NCBI GenBank assembly: GCA_009910795.1
Contig: VMEE01000087.1
Coordinates: forward strand, 21,585 to 85,584
DNA: 64,000 nt
Direction: 5' to 3'
Source of the DNA: Dehalobacter sp. CP
GTDB taxonomy: Bacteria > Bacillota_B > Desulfitobacteriia > Desulfitobacteriales > Syntrophobotulaceae
Translations under genes and position numbers: made by a program
Part shown: piece by piece, positions 48,598-57,340 of the stretch
How the letters are laid out: each line of letters begins with the position of its first letter
Numbering within the stretch: position 1 is the first letter of the stretch
Notes under the pieces: generated by a model
The model's database searches: none
The model's input: only the letters and a program-made list of their open reading frames with translations
Told to the model about the DNA's origin: nothing

Positions 48598-49785
48598 TTA
48601 TTTATATTCTTGGACAAACTTAATAACAGCTTCTAAATTCTCCCGTTTAGCGTCTTTTCTAAACTGACCCTGTTTGTTGGTCCCAAAGATATACCCGCCG
48701 TCATAGCCTAATTCATCGACCAATTTCTTGGCATAATCGACACATTGTTCGGGGGTACCATTTCCCAGTAACTCCAAAGGCATGCCTCCCATGAGGGTTA
48801 CGTTCGGAAGCGCTTTTTTCATTTCAAAAATATCATCCATTTCACAATAAAGCGCAATTCTTCCTTTAGGTATCTCGCGGAAGAAATCCCACAATCTCTT
48901 CGTGCCGGCTTCGGAAAAGATATAAACGAGTTTGTCCATTTCCACCGCAACATCAATGAGCCTCTTAAAGCTAGGCCAGTACACCATTTCAAACTGTTTC
49001 GGGTTCAGAACGCTATAGGATAACATACCCGTTTTGATATCAAAGTAACAATTTTCGTCAGTTCCTTTACTGGCAGTTGCTTTATACTGTTGAAGCATCG
49101 GTTCAAGAATGACTTCCTGATATCTGTCGCAAGCCGCTTTTACCTTGACCGGATCCTTTCTCATGTCGGTGGAAACACCCTTGATGCCGCGCAATCCGTG
49201 CATCAATACTTCATGTAATGGCCAATAGCCCCCTAATCCCATCGCAGCAGGAGAAGAATTCATCGGTACGCCGTGCTTCTCGATCAAGTTTCTCTCAACG
49301 TTTTGGTTATATTGAAAGAAGTTTTGAAAATCGTGAAGGGATTTCATAAAGATTTGTTGTCCGTCTTGGCTTTCAAGGATTGGAAATTTTCTCTTAGCAT
49401 ATTTACTCCAAAAAAACTTAGCCGGATCTTCTATGAGGACATCGTAGTCTTCAAAGTCCATATAATCGACATCAATCCTGTTATAGCTTTCACTTTTGTC
49501 GTTAATAATGTAGTTGTTAACACCCAGGGTTTTTTGTAAAGGCTGTGAGTTGGGGATTACCGGAAAAGTATAACCATCGAAATTATATCTCGCCTGAGCT
49601 TGATCTGAAATTTTTTCCAGAACGGAAAAATCATCCGAATATGCTTCACTGAGTTTATAGCCCTGATCAAAAATAAACCAGCTTACCATGGTACCAAATA
49701 CTAATACTCTGGAAGGCCTTTTCTCTTTTCGAATAGTTTCCTTACCAATTTTGACTCTTTCTCTAAACAGTTCAGCACTATTCAT
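48598..49785 (-). CDS. UroD-family methyltransferase (MT I of an O-demethylase)
   Basis: A 395-residue uroporphyrinogen-decarboxylase-fold protein of the group that transfers methyl groups to corrinoid proteins (as MtvB/OdmB-type enzymes). The C-terminal barrel is recognisable (ALYCEMDDIFEMKKALPNVT, GGMPLELLGNGTPEQCVDYA). It lies 1 bp after the corrinoid protein gene, so the two work together. It would demethylate a methoxylated substrate, likely aromatic. The THF-methylating MT II and the corrinoid-activating enzyme are not in this window. Confidence 0.82.
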   Translation of the reverse strand: MNSAELFRERVKIGKETIRKEKRPSRVLVFGTMVSWFIFDQGYKLSEAYSDDFSVLEKISDQAQARYNFDGYTFPVIPNSQPLQKTLGVNNYIINDKSESYNRIDVDYMDFEDYDVLIEDPAKFFWSKYAKRKFPILESQDGQQIFMKSLHDFQNFFQYNQNVERNLIEKHGVPMNSSPAAMGLGGYWPLHEVLMHGLRGIKGVSTDMRKDPVKVKAACDRYQEVILEPMLQQYKATASKGTDENCYFDIKTGMLSYSVLNPKQFEMVYWPSFKRLIDVAVEMDKLVYIFSEAGTKRLWDFFREIPKGRIALYCEMDDIFEMKKALPNVTLMGGMPLELLGNGTPEQCVDYAKKLVDELGYDGGYIFGTNKQGQFRKDAKRENLEAVIKFVQEYK

Positions 49786-49786
49786 T

Positions 49787-50422
49787 TTATTTTACCCACC
49801 CTTTACAAATATTTACCCCTACAGCAGCATTATCGGTAAAGGCGTCTGCTCCAATCATTTTGCAGGAAGATTCTGATACCGGATTTCCTCCGATGATTAT
49901 TTTTACTTGGTCCCTTAACCCTGCCGCTTTTAATCCATCCACAGTATCTTTCATGGAAGTCAAGGCTGGCGTCAGTACTCCGCTCATACCCACAATATCT
50001 GGTTTTACTTCTCTTACCTTTTCAACAAAGGCGCTTACGGGCTGATCAATGCCAAGATCATACACTTCGAAACCGGCGGCTTCAGCCATACTCCTAAAAA
50101 TATTTTTGCCTATATCGTGCAAATCTCCAAATACTGTTCCAAGTACAATTTTACCCGTCTTCTCCGAAGAACCTGAATCAAGTACAGTCTTCAAACGATC
50201 CATGGTTGCCGTCAATAATTCACCTGCAAATATTAGATCGCCTACAAAATACTCTCCCTTTTCAAATAAATCTCCAACGGTACCCATTCCCGCCTGGCAA
50301 GCGGCCACAGCAATCTTGGCTTCCTCCTCTGTAGGATTCGCTGCGAGAAACTCATTTAAGAGGTCATCCACCTTTTGTTCATCTAATTCACCTAGTGCTT
50401 TTGTGAGGTTACTCCACTCCAA
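49787..50422 (-). CDS. Methyltransferase corrinoid protein
   Basis: About 211 residues: helical cap domain (about 5-85) and Rossmann-like B12-binding domain (about 90-205). The cobalamin signature is DLHDIG (100-105; H102 is the lower cobalt ligand), with GMSG and IIGG further on. It carries the methyl group between MT I and MT II. TTG at 50422 is preferred as start, AAAGGAG lying 8 bases upstream; the TTG at 50431 abuts that site. Confidence 0.9.
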   Translation of the reverse strand: MEWSNLTKALGELDEQKVDDLLNEFLAANPTEEEAKIAVAACQAGMGTVGDLFEKGEYFVGDLIFAGELLTATMDRLKTVLDSGSSEKTGKIVLGTVFGDLHDIGKNIFRSMAEAAGFEVYDLGIDQPVSAFVEKVREVKPDIVGMSGVLTPALTSMKDTVDGLKAAGLRDQVKIIIGGNPVSESSCKMIGADAFTDNAAVGVNICKGWVK

Positions 50423-50602
50423 ACGAAACAACTCCTTTCACTTATTCGTATATTGTTTGCATGCAGTTATATACTAGCAAAAGAAAAAAGGCTAAAGAAG
50501 CCGCATGTGCAACAGCACTCTGTCTTAAAATTGTTATTAATAAACCCATTTGTGATAGCAATCCCAAAAATTACTTGCTATAATTTAGAGTGCATACTGA
50601 CT

Positions 50603-50616
50603 AGTACCTTGGTACT
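50603..50616. promoter_or_regulatory. 14-bp inverted repeat next to a -10 element
   Basis: AGTACC-TT-GGTACT lies about 20 bp after an extended -10 (TGCTATAAT, about 50,577-50,585) that reads toward the truncated response regulator. The position suggests an operator. It is also upstream of the divergent corrinoid gene. Confidence 0.45.
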
Positions 50617-50644
50617 GGCATTGAATGGGGGTAAGTCCGAAAAA

Positions 50645-50881
50645 GTGGGTGCAATAAAAGTAATGGTCGTTGACGACTCTCTTTTTTCAAGAACATTCAT
50701 TGTGGAAATACTTCGCGACAGCGGCTTGGAAGTCGTCGGTGAAGCCGATTCCTACGACAGCTTAATCGAAATATATGACCGGTGCAAACCCGATATCGTA
50801 ACTATGGATATTGTTATGCCGGATATGGACGGATTTGAGTGCAGCCGTGCCCTTTTTGTAAAAGACCCCAATCCCGCTTGA
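50645..50881 (+). pseudogene. Truncated response-regulator receiver domain
   Basis: From a GTG at 50645 the frame gives a CheY-like start (IKVMVVDDSLFSR) and the phospho-acceptor strand (IVTMDIVMPDMDGFEC). It stops at about 78 residues, before the conserved Thr/Ser and Lys and the last two beta strands. No continuation in other frames is visible. It is probably a remnant of a CheB/CheY-type or LuxR-type regulator. A longer upstream reading of the frame is not supported. Confidence 0.7.
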
Positions 50882-50985
50882 TTCTCTCCTGGCATAACAA
50901 ATACCGGGGGATTAATTGATAAATCCTGAATAAAATCCTTGCACTTTCCAACTTGTCTTATAAATTTTATCTACTGGAATTTCGG

Positions 50986-51007
50986 AAAGAAAAAAGGCTT
51001 ATAAAGC
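50986..51007 (-). terminator. Terminator of the 74-residue coiled-coil gene
   Basis: AAAGGCT-TTATA-AGCCTTT followed by a T-run on the minus strand. The TAA stop of the upstream gene lies in the loop. Confidence 0.75.
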
Positions 51008-51223
51008 CTTTACCTTATTGTCTATGATTTTAATTTTTAAGCTGTTGTTGGTTAGTTCTTCCCTCAGTTCCTGGACGGCCTGCCAGGTCATGTCTTGCTT
51101 TTCCGCAATCTTTTCAACTTTGTCACTTAAGGTGCCGACCTGGTCACTTAGTGTCTTGTTTTCGGCACGTAAGGCTTTTTCCATCAAATTGAGCTTGTCT
51201 AATATCTGATCGAGTTTGTCCAT
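50999..51223 (-). CDS. Small coiled-coil protein
   Basis: A 74-residue, highly charged protein with a continuous heptad pattern (LNLMEKALRAENKTLSDQVG, then LSDKVEKIAEKQ) typical of a dimeric or trimeric coiled coil. GGGAGCT precedes the ATG and a terminator follows, so it looks like a real single gene. No family is recognised. It lies at the edge of the phage-derived region. Confidence 0.6.
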   Translation of the reverse strand: MDKLDQILDKLNLMEKALRAENKTLSDQVGTLSDKVEKIAEKQDMTWQAVQELREELTNNSLKIKIIDNKVKAL

Positions 51224-51362
51224 TTTTACCAGCTCCCTGTTTTATATACTAGCATACCAATAGATAGAATGAAAGACCGGCTTTTTATAATTTGTGACAC
51301 GATATTCAAGTTCTCCTATCAAATTGACTGTGCAGAGAAAATGAGAGAGACGATTTCGCCTT

Positions 51363-51398
51363 CCGGCTGGCGCCAGCTGCGCTTGGCGCGCCAGCCGG
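51363..51398. repeat. GC-rich palindrome
   Basis: CCGGCTGGCGC (51363-51373) and GCGCCAGCCGG (51388-51398) form an 11-bp perfect stem with a 14-nt loop. It stands out as a GC island in AT-rich DNA, like a REP-type element or an element end. The gap 51,224-51,615 otherwise holds a terminator (51,490-51,522) and no gene. Confidence 0.55.
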
Positions 51399-51489
51399 AC
51401 GCAGTTAGACCGAGCCTTCCTTCATATTTCAAGAACGTTGTACTAGTTATCGATATGTGTGTCAACGCCGAAAATCATGTGTGTCAGAC

Positions 51490-51522
51490 AAATAAAAAAA
51501 CTTTAAGCTTTTGGCTTAAAGT
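51490..51522 (-). terminator. Terminator of the HTH/excisionase-like gene
   Basis: ACTTTAAGC (51500-51508) pairs with GCTTAAAGT (51514-51522); on the minus strand the stem is followed by seven T. It lies 94 bp after the stop at 51,616. Confidence 0.75.
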
Positions 51523-51615
51523 CTCATATTCTTTGGTTGCGGGGGTACGCAATATGTCTTGTTTACGATACCATTCTATTATGTCAAAGGTGTTCGTAAA
51601 TTACTTGTTGCTTAA

Positions 51616-51951
51616 TCAATCTTTATACTGTTCAATAGATTTTATTTCAAATGGGTTAGTTAAGTCATATCCATCATGTTTCTTAAGAAATTCAAGTAAA
51701 GCAAAATGTGTCACTTTTAATGAACCAAGCTTTAAAGCTGGCAATAGTCCTGCTTTAATGAGTTCATAAACATAAGAAGTATTACATTTTATCAATTTAG
51801 CGACCTCTGAAACTGTATAAAGGATATTAGTTGATTCAGCATTATAAATTATGGTGACATCTTGATTTTTTCCAAAAATATCATGCCTTTTTAAATCAGC
51901 GATAATTTCTTCCGCAATTTTTTTTTCGTCCAGTTTGATTTCAATATTCAT
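51616..51951 (-). CDS. Helix-turn-helix (excisionase-type) DNA-binding protein
   Basis: About 111 residues from MNIEIKLDEKKIAEEIIADL. The C-terminal half has a MerR-like/excisionase HTH (YTVSEVAKLIKCNTSYVYEL, IKAGLLPALKLGSLKVTH). Such proteins serve as Xis or as small regulators on mobile elements. AAAGG precedes the ATG at 51951. It is near the presumed left end of the prophage-like region, consistent with either role. Confidence 0.75.
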   Translation of the reverse strand: MNIEIKLDEKKIAEEIIADLKRHDIFGKNQDVTIIYNAESTNILYTVSEVAKLIKCNTSYVYELIKAGLLPALKLGSLKVTHFALLEFLKKHDGYDLTNPFEIKSIEQYKD

Positions 51952-51973
51952 GTGTGACCTTTCCTTATTTTTA

Positions 51974-52252
51974 TCATATATCCAATCCGAAACCGCCTTC
52001 ATATTTGCCCTGTAAGGCTTCAAAATTAGGGTTTAGGGAATTTGTACCACTATATATTTCTAAAGCACCTGCGTTCTCCGCAAGTGCTTTTATCATATTG
52101 AAAGTAAATACAGGTAATTCAATTAAATCACTTTCCCATGGAATATTTATCCCATCTTTTTCAGCTTCATCATGGATTTTAACAACTTCAGAAATGGTTT
52201 CATCTGAATAACCAAGTTCTTTTGCCTTATTTATGAATTCATCTTTGGTCAT
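51974..52252 (-). CDS. Hypothetical protein, 92 residues
   Basis: From ATG 52252 (MTKDEFINKAKELGYSDETI) the protein is acidic, with a helical N-terminus and a glycine-rich end (GKYEGGFGLDI). AGGAG lies 9 bases upstream. A longer frame to 52,399 runs through a neighbouring small gene and is rejected. No family is recognised. It is 22 bp upstream of the HTH gene, same direction. Confidence 0.55.
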   Translation of the reverse strand: MTKDEFINKAKELGYSDETISEVVKIHDEAEKDGINIPWESDLIELPVFTFNMIKALAENAGALEIYSGTNSLNPNFEALQGKYEGGFGLDI

Positions 52253-52298
52253 TACATTTTCTCCTATGACTACTAATAATCTCATAATATTTTGAAAA

Positions 52299-52448
52299 TT
52301 ATTTTTCAAGTTCTTCATATTCACATTTTTTCTGATTATCAACAATTTCTTCAGGAATTCCTTCAGGATATTGGTCACAAGAAAATTGTTCATAATCATT
52401 GGAATGATACTTTATACACTTTAAACAATTTGGTGCTGTACCAATCAT
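52299..52448 (-). CDS. 49-residue cysteine-containing phage-type protein
   Basis: The reverse strand from ATG 52448 gives MIGTAPNCLKCIKYHSNDYE... with cysteines in a CxxC...C...C pattern and the phrase YPEGIPEEIV. Short proteins of this kind (a zinc-knuckle-like Cys set and a PDGIPDEI-like segment) are common among phage accessory genes. It is too short for a firm family call. Confidence 0.5.
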   Translation of the reverse strand: MIGTAPNCLKCIKYHSNDYEQFSCDQYPEGIPEEIVDNQKKCEYEELEK

Positions 52449-52597
52449 ATTATTCACCTTCAAAATTTTTAAAAATTAACTTCCAAAAAGCATAATATGT
52501 CTTATAATCACCTTACTTATTATACCTCATATCTATCCTTATCAGATAATTTTTGCATACAATACTGAGCGGATAACAGAAGTAAAGTCTAAATAAT

Positions 52598-53710
52598 TTA
52601 CCCTGCTTCCACTGTACGTTCTACTCGAATTTGATTATATATTTCTTGAATAATATCTTGAAACTCTTCTAATATTATTTTTTGCCCATCAACAAACATT
52701 GGATGCTTATATGGACGACCATCCTCTATTTCATATGTTGCAACCATAACGATTTCAAGCAACAAGTCATCTGAATTAAATGTAATATCAACTAAAATTT
52801 TTTGAGCTTCCCTTCTATGTTCAAACATTATAGTGGCTTTTGGAAAAAAATATCCTCTATCAACTGCTTGTATAACAATCGGATTGCTACGAAGCCCTGT
52901 TCCAGAAAGCAATGCTGATTTTATTCCATTTAGAATACTTCCTTCTAATTCCTCATCTTCTCCTTCATCTAGGATTTCCTCAGTATCACTTATCTTTATA
53001 TTTTGAATTGAATCAATTCTCCAATCTTGAAAAGTGTACGTGAAAAATCTATCAAACAATTCAACTCGTTCAGGTACAGCTAGTCCTTTTAAGGATATTT
53101 GGGTAGGTGTTCCAAAATTATCGGATGTAGCTATTGCAGTGTTTATGATTTTCTTTGCAATAGCTATATCCCCTCGGTCATTAAAAATAAAATCAATATC
53201 AATTTCTGTATCTAAAGCCTTTTTTGCCTGAAAGCTAAACTTTTGCGTTGTTTCTGATAGTAACTCAACTTTACCGGGCTTCCTTTTTTTATATGATATC
53301 TCACCAATTAATGTTTTTTCATCTCCATTTAAAACTATATTAAAGCTCTCAAATCTGATATTTTCAAGGGAAGCCATTGTATTTCTATAAGTTGACAACT
53401 TAGAATAGAACTCATCAAAAGCATCTATTTCTGTATTTTCTTCGGTATCCGCTTCTATATTGGAAGAATCAAATAATAACTTTAAGCGAAAAGATTTTTT
53501 ATAATTTTTTTCATCTTCCATATAATTTGAAATACAATTTATATCATTAAATCCCCAATAAAACAAGTGAGCATCACGTATAACAATATCTTTATCAGAT
53601 GATAAAATAAATACTCCATTATTCTTGCATATTGTTTTTAATGCGGTTATTGATAGGCTAGATGAAAGAACTTCTTTAAGTGATGCTTTCTCTGGATAAT
53701 TGGTTATCAT
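52598..53710 (-). CDS. Cassette gene C: unknown protein, 370 residues
   Basis: A soluble, acidic protein with no recognised domain. Visible features: a helical N-terminus (SLKEVLSSSLSITALKTICK), mixed alpha/beta central part, an acidic linker (DTEEILDEGEDEELEGS, about 248-264) and a C-terminal beta-rich part. ATG 53710 is chosen (GGGGAGG 7 bases upstream), three bases after the stop of gene B. It is the last gene of a three-gene, AT-rich unit next to the prophage. It could be a sensor or effector partner of gene B. Confidence 0.7.
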   Translation of the reverse strand: MITNYPEKASLKEVLSSSLSITALKTICKNNGVFILSSDKDIVIRDAHLFYWGFNDINCISNYMEDEKNYKKSFRLKLLFDSSNIEADTEENTEIDAFDEFYSKLSTYRNTMASLENIRFESFNIVLNGDEKTLIGEISYKKRKPGKVELLSETTQKFSFQAKKALDTEIDIDFIFNDRGDIAIAKKIINTAIATSDNFGTPTQISLKGLAVPERVELFDRFFTYTFQDWRIDSIQNIKISDTEEILDEGEDEELEGSILNGIKSALLSGTGLRSNPIVIQAVDRGYFFPKATIMFEHRREAQKILVDITFNSDDLLLEIVMVATYEIEDGRPYKHPMFVDGQKIILEEFQDIIQEIYNQIRVERTVEAG

Positions 53711-53712
53711 TG

Positions 53713-54672
53713 TCATACCTCCCCAAAATGAATAATTCCATCTGGAACATTATTTAATCCATCAAACATGTCCAAATATTTAACTTCAATTGTAGAAGGA
53801 TTTTTTATATCACCTTTAATTTGTGTATTTATTCGTGTCTTAAAATCAGCTACTATTTGCCGTATACTGGTTTCTTTTTCGTTTAAATATATTTCATATA
53901 CTGGATAAGATTGGAAATTTAATCTTCTGATTAAGTCATATAGAAAATCTAACGATAAGCTTGATACCGGTTCATAACAAAATACCACAAGTTTATCAAT
54001 CACATCGTTACCACCATGATAGTTTCCTACTTCTTGCTTAACTTCCGCAAAAATATATTTTGAATATAAATGTGTTAACGTTAGATGTTCTGCTTTAATT
54101 AGGCTTGTCCCTAAAGTAGGAACATTAGGGTATATAAAATTAAAAGCTTTGGCATCCCTTTTTATGCTGTTAACTGAGTTGATTAAAGAACACCATCTTA
54201 ATATCTCGTAATTTGATGCAACAAATATATTACATGGATATTTCTTGCTTCCTATTCCTACTTTGTTTAAACGCTCTATAAATGTGCTATGGGCATACTC
54301 ATCATTCGCCCAGCACATCAAAACTGCATTTTGTATCGGTGCTTGTGATAAATCTTGAATAGTTGGAGAAACTTGCATACATTCCATGCAATCAGTAATT
54401 TGTTGAATCCATTTTTTTATGTTTGCTGTCGTAATACTATTAAATTGCCAATTCTTTGATTCAACAAGAACCCCTTGTTCTGTTTGATAGTAAGGGTCAT
54501 AATATTGAAAAAAAGAATCTACACCATGTTTATGCCCTTTACGTTCTTTCACATGATGAGTACATTCAACATCAAAATTGGTGGAACCTTTTTGTGTCCA
54601 ACCTAATTGTTTCAGAATAGAAACGCTTTCCTTAGTCCAATGCTCACCATTTGCATTTTGATCTTCTGGCAT
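53713..54672 (-). CDS. Cassette gene B: PD-(D/E)XK-like nuclease candidate
   Basis: A 319-residue protein. The N-terminal part contains a possible nuclease site: D52 in GVDSFFQYYDPYY, then E71-x-K73 in VLVESKNWQF, with spacing and beta-strand context of PD-(D/E)XK enzymes (restriction endonucleases and defence nucleases). The rest (about 90-319) is mixed alpha/beta with no recognised domain. Middle gene of the cassette, 15 bp after gene A and abutting gene C. The nuclease call is motif-based inference. Confidence 0.65.
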   Translation of the reverse strand: MPEDQNANGEHWTKESVSILKQLGWTQKGSTNFDVECTHHVKERKGHKHGVDSFFQYYDPYYQTEQGVLVESKNWQFNSITTANIKKWIQQITDCMECMQVSPTIQDLSQAPIQNAVLMCWANDEYAHSTFIERLNKVGIGSKKYPCNIFVASNYEILRWCSLINSVNSIKRDAKAFNFIYPNVPTLGTSLIKAEHLTLTHLYSKYIFAEVKQEVGNYHGGNDVIDKLVVFCYEPVSSLSLDFLYDLIRRLNFQSYPVYEIYLNEKETSIRQIVADFKTRINTQIKGDIKNPSTIEVKYLDMFDGLNNVPDGIIHFGEV

Positions 54673-54687
54673 TATTTTCCCCTCTTT

Positions 54688-55356
54688 CTATATTCCTTGC
54701 TTTATCAAACGCAAAAAATCGATATCAATACTTTCAATATCTTTGTATATAGAAATAGAACCGCTTTTATAGAAAGTTACAAAATAACTCTCATCTGTTG
54801 TAATGCTGATGGAAACATTAACAATTTGTTTTTCAAATTTCTTTAATACATCTAATGTTTTTGGATAATCAGAAAGATTTAGCACACAGTCACCAATAAT
54901 ATTATCGAAGAAAGTGTAATCTGCAATTTTAACCTTTGACACAACGAAAACAATGTTATTGGTTCTACAACATTCTACCAACTTCAAAAGATTAATCTGT
55001 GTATCGGAAATTGCTATCTTGTATTTTGTTACCTTCCCTAAAAATTCAATTACCTTTGTCGCTTTTTGCTTATTTCCAATAATGTCTAATGTGTCGTGCT
55101 CAAGATCAATGAAAAAAGGAACAAGCTCAATCCTCTTATATTCTATTTTTTCAAATCCATCAATTTCAAAATTGTATGTATCTTGGCTATATATTTTTTC
55201 TATTAGATAATGACAATTTATGTATTCAGTATTTTGAGAGACAACACGAATACCCTCACCAGTCTCTGGAGAAAATTCAAAATTTCCAATTTGGCTAGAT
55301 AAAAGGTCTTTGGTTTCGCTTGAGAAATGAAGTTTTTTTACAATAATACTTTGCAT
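54688..55356 (-). CDS. Cassette gene A: unknown protein, 222 residues
   Basis: First gene of the cassette, starting after AAGGAGGAAG. The protein is soluble, beta-rich in the N-terminal half and contains no cysteine cluster or membrane helix (core segments VPFFIDLEHDTLDIIGNKQK and KIAISDTQINLLKLVECCRT). No family is recognised. Its tight linkage to the nuclease-like gene suggests a partner, sensor or inhibitor. Confidence 0.65.
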   Translation of the reverse strand: MQSIIVKKLHFSSETKDLLSSQIGNFEFSPETGEGIRVVSQNTEYINCHYLIEKIYSQDTYNFEIDGFEKIEYKRIELVPFFIDLEHDTLDIIGNKQKATKVIEFLGKVTKYKIAISDTQINLLKLVECCRTNNIVFVVSKVKIADYTFFDNIIGDCVLNLSDYPKTLDVLKKFEKQIVNVSISITTDESYFVTFYKSGSISIYKDIESIDIDFLRLIKQGI

Positions 55357-55457
55357 AAAAATTCTTCCTCCTTTTCTTATTTACTTTATAATTATTGCAT
55401 ACTCCGGTATTACACCATTTTACTTTCTATTTCTTTGGAAAAAATGCCCTGAATACA

Positions 55458-55487
55458 AGTATAAGCCTAAAAACTTTAAAAAATCAA
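55458..55487 (-). promoter_or_regulatory. Predicted promoter of the three-gene cassette
   Basis: Minus-strand -35 TTGATT (55482-55487), 18-bp spacer, -10 TATACT (55458-55463), about 100 bp upstream of gene A. It lies after the strong inverted repeat, giving the cassette its own transcription independent of the phage genes. Confidence 0.5.
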
Positions 55488-55512
55488 CATTATTTTCCAT
55501 TGATTAAAACGT

Positions 55513-55569
55513 TAATAAGAAGTCCACTGAGTATTCACGCAAGTGTAAAACTCAGTGGACTTCTTATTA
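55513..55569. terminator. 20-bp perfect inverted repeat (bidirectional terminator-like)
   Basis: TAATAAGAAGTCCACTGAGT (55513-55532) and its exact reverse complement (55550-55569) flank a 17-nt loop. It separates the tape-measure gene from the cassette. The flanks are AT-rich but lack a clean T-run, so termination is likely but another role is possible. Confidence 0.65.
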
Positions 55570-55618
55570 GAACTTATTGGAATTAGATTCCTTAACCTAC
55601 TTTAAATGATATACGGCA

Positions 55619-57340
55619 TTACTCATGCACCCCTTCCGCTGCCACTTGCATTGTTTCATAAAGCCTATCTTCGATATAAGTCACAACACCATCCAAATCC
55701 ATTTCCGAACTGACGTTGTTTACAACCCCACCAAGATTCACACTGATTTCAGCAGTTGTGAAGCGGTTTACCACTTCTTGTTCTGCCAGGTCACGAAGAT
55801 ATTTTAGTTCTTCTTCACTGAATTCCATAGAATCAGCCATTTTTGCTGTATTTCCAGCAGTATTTGCAACATTGCCTAATAAACTATCAAAATCAAATAA
55901 ACCATTATCCGCTTTACTAGCTGCTGCCTGTACTTTTACTGCATTTATTTCAGCTTGTCTTGCTGTTTTGGCTGCTTGGTTTTCAATCTGTGCATTTGTT
56001 CCAAAGGTAACAGTTTGAATTGTACTAATGTGTACCCCTGGTATCTTATTTAATAGATTGATGAATTCATTGATGTTGCCTATGGCAGTATTTATCATGC
56101 TTTGAAGTAAGTTCAAAACACCAACTTTCAAATCACCCACAATGTTCAAAATTGTGTTTTTGGCAATCACCCAAGCATTTGAAATTCCACCAACTGCTTG
56201 AACCCATTTATAAATTGCCCCAATCACAACCCCAATCAATAAAGCAATCCACAAGAAAGGATTAGCAAGCATTTCTGCAATCAATGTCCTGTTGGCAGCA
56301 ACAGCAAGCCAGGTTGCAGCCGTTTGAACCCCTGTCATGGCAGCATAAGCACCAACCGCAGCAGCTAACCCCCAAAAGATTGGTTCAAGGGTTGACCAAT
56401 TATCATATATCCACTGTGCCCCTTGACCGATGCCTTGAATAACTGGTTCAAAAGTTTGAAGCAAGGTGTTTCCAATGACTGTTCCAACCTGGGCAAAGGT
56501 CATTGGTATTTTAGCAAACTTGGCATTGGTTTCATCCGCTGCTGAAAACATTGCATTCTTAATTATGTTAGCAGTAATTTCACCATCCGCAGACATTTGT
56601 CGCAAATCACCCATTGATTTACCTGTGTATTTTGCAATTGCCTGTGCCAATAATGGGGCATTTTCCATGATGCTTCTGAATTCATCCCCCTGTAATTTAC
56701 CAGCAGCCATTGCCTGTGTAAGCTGATACATTGCAGAAGTTTGTTCCTGGATGCTTGAACCGCCAATCACGAAGTTCTTATTCATCAGTTCAGTAAAAGC
56801 AATCATTTCATCATTGCTAGAAAAGGCATCTTTGGCAAGAATTCCAAGTTTTGAAACAGCAGCAGCCGTATCCATATACACTGACCTTGACCGTTGCGCT
56901 GCTTTAAATATTTCATCTTGAAGTTCTGCTGTGGTCTGAAGTCCATCATTCATCAAATTAAGTCTTGCTGTTGTGGAAGTCATTGAATCTGATAGGTCAA
57001 TAATTTTATTCAGTCCAAATGCAAGCCCAACTGTTGCTGCTAGACCTTTTAATTTACTTAATAACCCACCTGATGCACCTTGACCACTCCGCATATCATT
57101 ATTAAACTGCTGCTGTGCCTGGTCAGCTTGCCTTATTTCCTGTTCCATTTGGTTCAAGGATATTTCTGCCCTGTTCAATTCTGCCCTGGCAGCTTGAATG
57201 CTGTTGGTATCAATTGCATTATGTGAAGCACTCTGAATTGCTTCAAAGCTTGATATTGTGGTATTCATTACTCTGGTTATGCTTCTTAAAACTGGTGACA
57301 TGCCATCACATAATTGAAGTGTAGTTCTTATTGTAGCCAC
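55619..57340 (-). CDS. Phage tape-measure protein
   Basis: A 573-residue tail-length protein with the conserved N-terminal tape-measure domain (about 75-290: GKLQGDEFRSIMENAPLLAQ, AIAKYTGKSMGDLRQMSADG). A coiled-coil start (about 45-85), hydrophobic helices (about 320-385) and a C-terminal coiled region follow. It sets tail length in siphophages. The GTG start overlaps the previous gene's end by 35 bp. Short for a tape measure but uninterrupted. Confidence 0.88.
   Translation of the reverse strand: MATIRTTLQLCDGMSPVLRSITRVMNTTISSFEAIQSASHNAIDTNSIQAARAELNRAEISLNQMEQEIRQADQAQQQFNNDMRSGQGASGGLLSKLKGLAATVGLAFGLNKIIDLSDSMTSTTARLNLMNDGLQTTAELQDEIFKAAQRSRSVYMDTAAAVSKLGILAKDAFSSNDEMIAFTELMNKNFVIGGSSIQEQTSAMYQLTQAMAAGKLQGDEFRSIMENAPLLAQAIAKYTGKSMGDLRQMSADGEITANIIKNAMFSAADETNAKFAKIPMTFAQVGTVIGNTLLQTFEPVIQGIGQGAQWIYDNWSTLEPIFWGLAAAVGAYAAMTGVQTAATWLAVAANRTLIAEMLANPFLWIALLIGVVIGAIYKWVQAVGGISNAWVIAKNTILNIVGDLKVGVLNLLQSMINTAIGNINEFINLLNKIPGVHISTIQTVTFGTNAQIENQAAKTARQAEINAVKVQAAASKADNGLFDFDSLLGNVANTAGNTAKMADSMEFSEEELKYLRDLAEQEVVNRFTTAEISVNLGGVVNNVSSEMDLDGVVTYIEDRLYETMQVAAEGVHE

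Noticed and set aside
51269..51769. A 166-codon plus-strand frame
   Set aside because: It runs through a terminator and a GC-rich palindrome and antisense to the HTH gene, with no ribosome site.
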